Shown: positions 1-5,508 of the stretch, one piece after another | Layout of the letters: every line of letters begins with the position of its first letter | Position numbering within the stretch: the first letter of the stretch is position 1 | Assembly: GCA_030630245.1 (NCBI GenBank) | Contig: DAOVNL010000047.1 | Coordinates: 1 to 6,475 of the forward strand | From: Candidatus Omnitrophota bacterium | GTDB taxonomy: Bacteria; Omnitrophota; Gorgyraeia; B26-G9 | Reading direction: 5' to 3' | DNA length: 6,475 bases | Position numbers and translations under genes: made by a program | Notes under the pieces: generated by a model | Told to the model about the DNA's origin: nothing | Databases searched by the model: none | Seen by the model: only the letters and a program-made list of their open reading frames with translations

Positions 1-501
1 AAAAGCAAAGAATTTCTTGATGAACAAAGGATGATGCTCACCTACGAATTCCCTCTGTCTGAGATAATTGTTGATTTTTATGATAAATTGAAGTCGATAA
101 CCCGGGGATACGGTTCGCTTGACTATGAGGTGATCGGCTACCGCTATACTAAATTAGTTAAACTGGATATTCTTATAAACGGAACGCCGTGTGATGCCCT
201 GTCCTTTCTTGTGCACAAAGATAACGCGCATTATAAAGGGCGCCAGGTTGTGACAAAGCTGCGTGAGCTTATTCCCAGGCAGCTTTATGAGGTAGCGATA
301 CAGGCAGCGATCGGCTCCAGGGTAATATCCCGCCAAACAGTTAAAGCGATGGGAAAAAACGTTACGGCTAAATGCTACGGCGGGGATATCTCCAGAAAAA
401 GAAAACTGCTGGAAAAACAGAAACAAGGGCGAAAAAGAATGAAGCAGTTCGGAAAAGTCCAGATTCCGCAGGAAGCCTTTATGGCAATCCTGAAAATATA
501 A
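1..501 (+). CDS. lepA: Elongation factor 4 (LepA), C-terminal part, 5' end cut by window
   Basis: The frame is open from base 1 and ends at TAA 499-501, giving the last 166 residues of a protein usually near 600. LepA/EF4 is a ribosome-bound translational GTPase that back-translocates or remodels stalled ribosomes. The GTPase domain lies outside the window. What remains is the EF-G-like domain V ([11 protein letters not shown] and the following [15 protein letters not shown]) and then the LepA-specific C-terminal domain, with [35 protein letters not shown] and the terminal [11 protein letters not shown]. That lysine-rich end is diagnostic of LepA and separates it from EF-G, TypA and other relatives. 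The first in-frame ATG (31) is internal and not the real start. lepB follows after 25 bases, the classic lepA-lepB pairing. Confidence 0.96.
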   Translation, partial: KSKEFLDEQRMMLTYEFPLSEIIVDFYDKLKSITRGYGSLDYEVIGYRYTKLVKLDILINGTPCDALSFLVHKDNAHYKGRQVVTKLRELIPRQLYEVAIQAAIGSRVISRQTVKAMGKNVTAKCYGGDISRKRKLLEKQKQGRKRMKQFGKVQIPQEAFMAILKI

Positions 502-526
502 AATCAATCTTAACAAAAGGAACTCA

Positions 527-1102
527 ATGTTAAAAGAAAAACCTGAAGTGCCTAAAAAATCATTTTGGCAAAGATCTAAACCTGTGATCAAAGAGTACGG
601 AGAATCCCTGCTAATCGCGTTTGTCCTGGCAATGATCATCAGGACATTTGTTGTTCAGGCATTTAAGATCCCCACGGGGTCAATGAAACCTACTTTTACT
701 GAAGGGGACAGGATACTGGTCAATAAATTTATTTATAAGTTCCGGGAGCCTGAGCGGGGAGAGGTCATTGTTTTTAAATATCCGGAAAATCCTAAATTAG
801 CTTTCATCAAACGTCTTATCGGTAAATCAGGAGAAAATCTAAAAATCAAAAACGGCAGGATATTAATAAACGGCCGGGAAATAACTGAAAAACAGATAAG
901 CGCGAATTTTTATTACAATCGCGGTAAGTACGGAGGCACCGAACAGGAGATCAAAGTGCCCGCCGACACGCTTTACGCGCTTGGAGATAACAGCGCCAAC
1001 AGCAGGGATTCGCGCTATTGGGGTTTTATCCCTGAGAAGAATATGATAGGCAAAGCGATTCTGATCTATTGGCCGCCGTATAGAGTGCGTTTGGTAGAAT
1101 AG
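527..1102 (+). CDS. lepB: Signal peptidase I (LepB), S26 family
   Basis: This membrane serine protease cuts signal peptides from exported proteins on the outer face of the inner membrane. The 191-residue protein has a basic N-terminus, one membrane segment at about 27-46, and then the catalytic domain. The Ser-Lys dyad is intact: Ser52 in IPTGSMKPT and Lys95 in FIKRLIG. The late family box GDNSANSRDSRYWG is at 153-166. The length fits compact single-anchor forms, well short of the roughly 320-residue two-anchor E. coli enzyme. The start is the ATG at 527, with an AAAAGG ribosome site at 515-520. The protein has a short basic, proline-containing cytoplasmic tail before the membrane segment. 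It lies directly after lepA and is probably cotranscribed with it. Confidence 0.96.
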   Translation: MLKEKPEVPKKSFWQRSKPVIKEYGESLLIAFVLAMIIRTFVVQAFKIPTGSMKPTFTEGDRILVNKFIYKFREPERGEVIVFKYPENPKLAFIKRLIGKSGENLKIKNGRILINGREITEKQISANFYYNRGKYGGTEQEIKVPADTLYALGDNSANSRDSRYWGFIPEKNMIGKAILIYWPPYRVRLVE

Positions 1103-1146
1103 ATTGTTTTCTCAGAGCAAGTCTCAAATTTAGGGAGGCTGTAATT

Positions 1147-1704
1147 ATGAATCTTGCTAACTGGATATCAATTTTTAGAATAATTCTTATACCTTTTTTC
1201 GTTTCTACTATTGTGTATTATTCTCCTGAAAAGGATTATCTGCGCTATATATCACTTGTGATCTTTTCCGCGGCAGTGATCAGCGACGGGATAGACGGGT
1301 ATATCGCGAGAATCTATAGATTGCAAACCAGGCTGGGGTCATTTCTTGACCCCATGGCGGATAAACTTTTGCTTAGCGCCAGTTTTATAACCATGGCCGT
1401 TACCCCGGAAATACCTTCCGCGATAAGGCTTCCTTTATGGATCGCGATACTGGTCATCTCAAGAGATATAATCCTGGCGCTGGGTTCTTTGTTGATCCAT
1501 GTGCTGACCGGAGATCTTAAAATAACACCGAGCTTCTTAGGTAAGCTCACCACTGTATTTCAGATGTTTACGATAATATGTATACTTCTGCAGCTGCCTT
1601 TTTCTTTTTTGATCTGGGATATCGCTGCTTTTTTTACAATCGCCTCCGGCTTTGATTATATTTATAAAGGGAGTAAATTGCTTAGCAATGCCGGTATTAA
1701 GTAA
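1147..1704 (+). CDS. pgsA: CDP-diacylglycerol-glycerol-3-phosphate 3-phosphatidyltransferase
   Basis: This integral membrane enzyme of the CDP-alcohol phosphatidyltransferase family joins CDP-diacylglycerol and sn-glycerol-3-phosphate to give phosphatidylglycerol phosphate, the committed step to phosphatidylglycerol and cardiolipin. The full family signature D-x2-DG-x2-AR-x8-G-x3-D-x3-D is present: D47, D50, G51, A54, R55, G64, D68 and D72. These aspartates bind the divalent metals. The N-terminal NLANWISIFRI and the hydrophobic remainder (about five or six membrane segments) fit the PgsA subgroup, and 185 residues is the usual length. A strong AGGGAGG ribosome site at 1132-1138 supports the ATG at 1147. 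The family also includes phosphatidylserine and inositol-phosphate synthases. The N-terminal motif and the plsY/gpsA neighbours favour PgsA, but substrate is inferred. Confidence 0.9.
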   Translation: MNLANWISIFRIILIPFFVSTIVYYSPEKDYLRYISLVIFSAAVISDGIDGYIARIYRLQTRLGSFLDPMADKLLLSASFITMAVTPEIPSAIRLPLWIAILVISRDIILALGSLLIHVLTGDLKITPSFLGKLTTVFQMFTIICILLQLPFSFLIWDIAAFFTIASGFDYIYKGSKLLSNAGIK

Positions 1705-1713
1705 GGTTATTAA

Positions 1714-3027
1714 ATGAAAACAAAAAATAAAGTTGCTATCGTCGGCAGGCCGAATGTCGGAAAATCATGCCTGTTCAATCGTCTTTTAGGCAAACGCCAG
1801 GCTATTGTAGAGCCGACAAGCGGCGTGACGCGGGACCGCGCGTACGCGGATGTATCCTGGGGCAAAAAACAATTCTCGCTTGCTGATACAGGCGGATTGG
1901 TTTTTAAAAGCAAAGAACATATCAGCGGCATGATTGTAAAACAGGCGCAGACCGCTATTAAGGAGGCTGACCTGATTCTTTTTGTGGCCGATGCCATGAG
2001 CGGCCTGCATGCTTATGACAGGGAGGCACTTGATTTCATTCGGACTTTTGATAAAAAGATTATTCTTGTTGTCAATAAAGTAGATAATATGTCCAGGGTA
2101 GAAAGCTTGAGCGAATTCTATGAATTGGGGGTTGAAGAGGTAAGTTTCATATCAGCTTTGCATGGTTTGAATATTGATGAGCTTCTTGACATGATCGTTA
2201 AAGACATTGCCCTGATCGAAACAGATAGCAGCCGCGAAGAGCCGCCCGCGCTAAAAGTTGCTTTGATCGGCAGGCCGAATGTCGGCAAGTCCACATTTAT
2301 GAATAAACTTTTAAAAGAAGAAAGGGTGATTGTAAGTGATCAGCCCGGAACAACCCGGGACAGCATAGACACCGTTTTGCATCTTGAGGATCAAAAATAT
2401 ATAATAATAGATACGGCCGGCATTCGCATGAAGAAAAAGCAGCAGGAGACGATTGCTGTTTACTCGCGTTCAAGAACTATACAGGCGATCAAACGCAGTG
2501 ATGTCTGTATTGTCCTGGCCGATGCCGTTGAGGGAATCCGAAGAGACGATCTGCATATTTTCAGCCTGATCAAGGAAGAAGAAAAGTGCTGTGTTATAGC
2601 TATAAACAAATGCGACCTGGTAAAATTGGATCTTGCCGATTGCGTTAAAACAATAGCCGCAAAAGCGGCGTTTATGAATTTTGCTTTTTGCGTGCTGGTC
2701 TCTGCTAAGAAGGGGAAGAACCTTAATTTTACGCTGAGACTTGTTCAGCATGCCTGGTATAACGGAAAAAGAAAGATCAAACAGCGGAAATTAGCAAAAA
2801 CCCTCGCGGAGATCGTTGAACATCTGAAGAGCCGGAGCTCTTATACATCCCTTAAACTTCGTTTTTTAACCCAGCTCAGGACAAGGCCTCCGGTTTTCGC
2901 TTTTGTTGTCAACCGGCCGGAATTGATTAAAGGGTCTTTTGAGCGCTTTCTTGAAAACAAGCTTAGAAGTCATTATGATTTTAAAGGGACTCCGATAAAA
3001 ATTCTATTTAGAAAAAAGAAAAGGTAA
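1714..3027 (+). CDS. der: Ribosome-assembly GTPase Der (EngA)
   Basis: Der carries two tandem GTPase domains and a C-terminal KH-like domain, and is needed for 50S subunit maturation. Domain 1 has GRPNVGKS (11-18), the switch threonine in SGVTRDR (36-42), DTGG (58-61) and NKVD (121-124). Domain 2 has a second GRPNVGKS (186-193), GTTRDS (212-217), DTAGIR (233-238) and NKCD (298-301). The KH-like domain spans about 355-432 and ends in RPPVFAFVVNRPEL, ERFLENKLR and GTPIKILFR. The length of 437 is normal. The fourth motif of domain 2 is NKCD, where well-known Der proteins have NKWD; Asn, Lys and Asp are kept, so guanine recognition should hold. The AAGG before the ATG at 1714 overlaps the pgsA stop codon, a gap of only 9 bases. 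It is probably within the lepA-gpsA operon. Confidence 0.97.
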   Translation: MKTKNKVAIVGRPNVGKSCLFNRLLGKRQAIVEPTSGVTRDRAYADVSWGKKQFSLADTGGLVFKSKEHISGMIVKQAQTAIKEADLILFVADAMSGLHAYDREALDFIRTFDKKIILVVNKVDNMSRVESLSEFYELGVEEVSFISALHGLNIDELLDMIVKDIALIETDSSREEPPALKVALIGRPNVGKSTFMNKLLKEERVIVSDQPGTTRDSIDTVLHLEDQKYIIIDTAGIRMKKKQQETIAVYSRSRTIQAIKRSDVCIVLADAVEGIRRDDLHIFSLIKEEEKCCVIAINKCDLVKLDLADCVKTIAAKAAFMNFAFCVLVSAKKGKNLNFTLRLVQHAWYNGKRKIKQRKLAKTLAEIVEHLKSRSSYTSLKLRFLTQLRTRPPVFAFVVNRPELIKGSFERFLENKLRSHYDFKGTPIKILFRKKKR

Positions 3028-3033
3028 ACGCTT

Positions 3034-3651
3034 ATGAATATCTTTTGGATTGTAACAGGGTTGTCATTAAGTTATCTGATAGGGGCTATTCCCACGGCAT
3101 ATATTCTCACCAGGGCCCTCTCGGGCAAGGATATCCGAAATTTGGGAAGCGGTAATGTGGGAGCTACTAACGCGCTTCGTGTGCTTGGGAAACTGCCGGG
3201 AATCATCATTCTTGCCGCAGATGTCTTAAAGGGGGTAGTCGCGGTAACGATCCTCGCCTCCTTGATCTCATTGAAAATTACCCTGCCTGTTGAGCTGATC
3301 AGGGCCTTATTTGGAATATCGGCTGTTTCAGGACATATATTCAATGTTTTTTTGAAGTTCAAAGGAGGGAAAGGGGTAGCTACCAGCGCGGGTGTAATAC
3401 TTGGGATTGCACCGCAGGCGCTGTTTGCCGGTGCAATATTTTTCATTATTATCGTGGCTGTTACTAAATATGTGTCGTTAGGTTCTATTGTGAGTTCTGT
3501 AATCATCCCCTTTTTTCTTTTATGGACCCACTCGCATTATAGCTATGTGGTGCTTAGCGCGGTATTGTGCGTAATAATCGTTGCCAAACATAAATCCAAT
3601 ATTAAGCGTTTGCTCTGCGGCAGAGAAAGAAAGGTTTTTGAAAAAAAATGA
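3034..3651 (+). CDS. plsY: Acyl-phosphate:glycerol-3-phosphate acyltransferase PlsY
   Basis: PlsY is an inner-membrane enzyme that moves an acyl group from acyl-phosphate (made by PlsX) onto sn-glycerol-3-phosphate, giving lysophosphatidic acid, the first step of phospholipid synthesis in most bacteria. The 205-residue protein is hydrophobic with about five membrane segments, as in the family. Cytoplasmic motif 1 is LGSGNVGATNALR (37-49). Motif 2 is GHIFNVFLKFKGGKGVAT (100-117), with Asn at 104 where many homologues have Pro. Motif 3 is HKSNIKRLLCGRE (186-198), keeping the conserved His, Asn and Glu. An AAAAGG site at 3019-3024 precedes the ATG at 3034, 6 bases after der. No plsX or plsC is in the window. 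The stop codon overlaps the gpsA start (ATGA, 3648-3651). Confidence 0.96.
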   Translation: MNIFWIVTGLSLSYLIGAIPTAYILTRALSGKDIRNLGSGNVGATNALRVLGKLPGIIILAADVLKGVVAVTILASLISLKITLPVELIRALFGISAVSGHIFNVFLKFKGGKGVATSAGVILGIAPQALFAGAIFFIIIVAVTKYVSLGSIVSSVIIPFFLLWTHSHYSYVVLSAVLCVIIVAKHKSNIKRLLCGRERKVFEKK

Positions 3652-4637
3652 AGATCGCGATTATCGGAGACGGAGGCTGGGGCACTGCTCTTGCGGTTCT
3701 CTTAAGCAGAAAAAAACTTAAAGTAAATCTTTGGGGCGCTTTCCCGGAATATGTTAAAAAAATGAAGAGAAGCAGAAAGAATGAAAAATTTCTTCCCGGT
3801 ATAACTATTCCCGGATCTATTGAAATAGACGCTGATCTGGTAAGCGCGATAGAAGGCGCCAAAGTAATTATACTTGCTGTTCCTTCACAATATATGCGGG
3901 GGGTGCTCAAGAACATTAAAAAATTCAACACCTCTGATTCCTGTTTTTTGAGCGCGGCCAAGGGGCTTGAATATCAAAGCAGTATGATAATGTCTGATCT
4001 GATCAAAGAAGAGCTTAAATGCCGGAATTTGGCAGTACTTTCCGGGCCGAATATCGCCTATGAGGTTGCGCGGGGAATTCCCTCCGCGGCGGTCTGCGCT
4101 TCAACTGAAAAGCATACCGCGGTTATCATCCAGGATATTTTGATGCAGAAAAGCTTTCGGATTTATACCAGTGATGATGTGAAGGGTGTAGAGCTGGCCG
4201 GCGCGTTTAAGAACATCATTGCTATTGCCTGCGGCATCTCTGACGGTTTAGGTTTCGGCACAAATACAAAGGCAGCTTTGTTGACTCGGGGCCTTGCTGA
4301 AATTACACGCCTTGGAACAGCCCTGGGCGGGCAGTATAAAACGTTCAGCGGACTCTCCGGGATTGGAGATCTCATCACCACCTGTATGAACAGCAGAAGC
4401 CGTAATCGCTGGTTCGGGGAAGAGCTGGGCAGGGGGAAAACCCCCGCGGCTGTTTTGAAAAAAACCGAGATGGTTGTTGAGGGGATCACTACTACTAAAA
4501 TCGCCGTAAAATTGGCTAAGAAACATAAGGTATCTTTACCAATCACGAACGAAGTGTACAGCGTATTATATGAGCAGAAAAAGCCAAAAGCCGCTTTGGA
4601 ATCTTTAATGCTCAGAGCTAAAAAAAATGAGCTTTAG
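3648..4637 (+). CDS. gpsA: Glycerol-3-phosphate dehydrogenase [NAD(P)+]
   Basis: GpsA reduces dihydroxyacetone phosphate to sn-glycerol-3-phosphate, the backbone used by PlsY and PgsA from the same cluster. The cytoplasmic 329-residue protein has an N-terminal Rossmann domain with the nucleotide loop GDGGWGTALA (7-16), then AVPSQ (77-81), SAAKGLE (102-108) and SGPN (132-135). The C-terminal catalytic domain has AGAFKNIIAIACGISDGLG (184-202) with the catalytic Lys188, NTKAALLTRGLAEI (206-219), and GIGDLITTC plus SRSRNR (238-254). Length and motif order are standard. The ATG lies 4 bases inside plsY. The nearest Shine-Dalgarno-like run, GAAAGG at 3629-3634, is 13 bases upstream, rather far, so translation may depend on termination at plsY. 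It is the last gene of the upstream cluster, and I see no hairpin plus T-run terminator after it. Confidence 0.97.
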   Translation: MKIAIIGDGGWGTALAVLLSRKKLKVNLWGAFPEYVKKMKRSRKNEKFLPGITIPGSIEIDADLVSAIEGAKVIILAVPSQYMRGVLKNIKKFNTSDSCFLSAAKGLEYQSSMIMSDLIKEELKCRNLAVLSGPNIAYEVARGIPSAAVCASTEKHTAVIIQDILMQKSFRIYTSDDVKGVELAGAFKNIIAIACGISDGLGFGTNTKAALLTRGLAEITRLGTALGGQYKTFSGLSGIGDLITTCMNSRSRNRWFGEELGRGKTPAAVLKKTEMVVEGITTTKIAVKLAKKHKVSLPITNEVYSVLYEQKKPKAALESLMLRAKKNEL

Positions 4638-4693
4638 GGAAACGCTGTTCTTGATAAGTAGCTGATATTATTCAGGTTAAGGTTAATGGTTTA

Positions 4694-4810
4694 TAATCGG
4701 TGAGTGAATGGAGGGGATTATGTTTAAAAGATATCGTGTTGTGTTTCAAACAGCTAAAGAGAATCTGTTTCGCGTGAAGATATGACATACCCCCATTGAC
4801 TTACCGATTA
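4694..4810. repeat. Imperfect inverted repeat, 21-bp arms, possible miniature mobile element
   Basis: The arm 4694-4714 (starting TAATCGGT, then AGT, AATGG) is the reverse complement of 4790-4810 at 18 of 21 positions; one of the three differences is a G:T wobble in RNA. Nested inside, 4731-4735 (ATATC) matches 4779-4783 (GATAT), and AAACAG (4748-4753) matches CTGTTT (4765-4770), so the unit can fold into one long interrupted hairpin. The arms end in TA (4694-4695 and 4809-4810). This would fit a TA target duplication, but palindromic arms give the same pattern anyway. No transposase and no T-run for a terminator are seen. A MITE-like element or a structured RNA are both possible. Confidence 0.6.
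4720..4785 (+). CDS. Possible 21-residue peptide ORF inside the inverted repeat
   Basis: A 21-codon frame from ATG 4720 to TGA 4785 would encode a basic peptide that begins MFKRYRVVFQ and ends NLFRVKI. It is preceded by a purine-rich GGAGGGG run at 4710-4716, ideally spaced from the ATG, which is one of the best ribosome sites in the window. Against it, a frame this short occurs easily by chance, and the purine run is also part of the left repeat arm, so it may be kept for another reason. I recognise no family. It could be a small protein, a leader peptide, the remnant of a longer gene, or chance. No promoter clearly assignable to it is visible. Confidence 0.25.
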   Translation: MFKRYRVVFQTAKENLFRVKI

Positions 4811-4830
4811 CAACGGATTGAATATTTTCC

Positions 4831-4858
4831 TTGAAATTCAGCATTTTTGTAGTATACT
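4831..4858 (+). promoter_or_regulatory. Sigma70-type promoter for tRNA-Pro and possibly downstream genes
   Basis: TTGAAA (4831-4836) and TATACT (4853-4858) are separated by 16 bases. The boxes match the TTGACA and TATAAT consensus at five of six positions each. The surroundings are AT-rich. Transcription would start near 4865, giving a leader of about 90 bases before the tRNA. It points away from gpsA, so it probably begins a new transcription unit. Confidence 0.7.
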
Positions 4859-4953
4859 ATTTTTTAGTTTCTATCTGCCGAAAAACAAGTTTCTTAGGTG
4901 AAAATTGGCGATAATTAAATGAAGGATTAAGATTTAACCTTTGTGATATAAGG

Positions 4954-5031
4954 CGGGGCGTGGCGCAGTTTGGCTAGCGCGCTTGAATGGGGTTCAAGAG
5001 GCCGGTGGTTCGAGTCCACTCGCCCCGACCA
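4954..5031 (+). tRNA. tRNA-Pro (anticodon GGG), CCA encoded
   Basis: The cloverleaf is complete. Acceptor stem 4954-4960 (CGGGGCG) pairs fully with 5021-5027 (CGCCCCG). The D stem is GCGC/GCGC (4963-4966 with 4977-4980). The anticodon stem CTTGA/TCAAG (4982-4986 with 4994-4998) encloses loop ATGGGGT, with anticodon GGG at 4989-4991. The variable loop has 5 bases, and the T arm has loop TTCGAGT (5009-5015). The discriminator is A (5028) and CCA (5029-5031) is encoded. The C1-G72 pair and A73 fit bacterial proline tRNAs. It reads CCC and CCU codons, so another isoacceptor for CCA/CCG should exist elsewhere in the genome. Confidence 0.97.
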
Positions 5032-5094
5032 TTCTTCCCAAGGGTTAAGCTGAACAATTGCTGAAATGAATTTCAAGCCGGAAAGACAAGTCTA

Positions 5095-5508
5095 ATGACT
5101 GATATGAACAATTATGAAAAAAGATATTTCGTACGTATTAACGCCAACTTTGTTGTCAGCTATTATGTATACCCGGGGCACATTGCCAGAACAGATATGA
5201 CCCTTACAAGAAACGTTAGCCTGGGAGGGATTTGTTTCACAACCGATAAGCATTTTCCGCCGGGAACGATTTTACACATAACATTGCGTCTTCCCAAAGT
5301 AAAAAAACTGATTGAGGTCCTGGGAGAGGTTATGTATGTCAAACAGGAAAAGAACAAAAAGCTGCTTTTTGATATCGGTATTAAGTTTGTGCAGGTTAAT
5401 GAAGATGATCTCCATGCGATAGAGAGGACCATAACTGCGTGTGCCAGTTCAAACACTAATCTAAAAGTAGTTTATAAGATTAAAAAAAATGAAGATAAAA
5501 AAGATTAA
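5095..5508 (+). CDS. Stand-alone PilZ-domain protein (probable c-di-GMP receptor)
   Basis: The 137-residue protein is essentially a single PilZ domain (about residues 8-115). PilZ domains bind cyclic di-GMP and control motility, surface polysaccharide or secretion through partner proteins. Both ligand motifs are intact: RxxxR at R10-R14 (RYFVR) and NxSxxG at N40-G45 (NVSLGG). No signal peptide, membrane segment or second domain is seen, so it should be a cytoplasmic adaptor. A lysine-rich C-terminal tail (KIKKNEDKKD) follows the domain. ATG 5095 has a modest GGAAAG 9 bases upstream; ATG 5104 (residue 4) is an equally possible start. The gene begins 63 bases after the tRNA with no clear promoter or terminator between them, so read-through from the tRNA promoter is likely. 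Its output cannot be inferred from the neighbours. Confidence 0.88.
   Translation: MTDMNNYEKRYFVRINANFVVSYYVYPGHIARTDMTLTRNVSLGGICFTTDKHFPPGTILHITLRLPKVKKLIEVLGEVMYVKQEKNKKLLFDIGIKFVQVNEDDLHAIERTITACASSNTNLKVVYKIKKNEDKKD

Larger units (their letters stand above)
4638..4953. other. Long intergenic region between gpsA and tRNA-Pro
   Basis: This is the only gap over 300 bases. From left to right it holds a short stretch with a tandem GGTTAA hexamer (4675-4686), a 117-bp imperfect inverted repeat (4694-4810) enclosing a 21-codon ORF with a strong ribosome site, a sigma70-like promoter (4831-4858), and an AT-rich leader of about 90 bases before the tRNA. No long ORF is present on either strand and no standard rho-independent terminator is visible, so the upstream operon may end by other means. 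Confidence 0.7.

Noticed and set aside
154..639. 161-codon open frame on the - strand
   Set aside because: It lies opposite lepA and lepB, whose motifs are unmistakable, has no convincing ribosome site and resembles no family. The other - strand frames in the window were dropped for the same reason.
1103..1146. Gap between lepB and pgsA as a promoter or terminator region
   Set aside because: It is only 44 bases, with no credible -35/-10 pair and no hairpin; apart from the pgsA ribosome site it holds nothing recognisable.
4675..4692. Tandem GGTTAA GGTTAA then TGGTTTA as a repeat array or operator
   Set aside because: There are only two perfect copies in AT-rich sequence, too few to support an array or a named binding site.
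4796..4825. Second promoter candidate with TTGACT in the right repeat arm
   Set aside because: The -35 match is good, but at 17 or 18 bases spacing the -10 would be TGAATA or GAATAT, both poor. The TTGAAA/TATACT pair just downstream is far better.
4954..5031. tRNA gene as an integration (att) site
   Set aside because: No integrase and no duplicated tRNA 3' segment are in the window, and the genes after it are ordinary chromosomal ones.
5060..5080. Hairpin GCTGAAAT/ATTTCAAGC after the tRNA as a terminator
   Set aside because: The stem is AT-rich, has a bulge, leaves almost no loop, and is not followed by a T-run.
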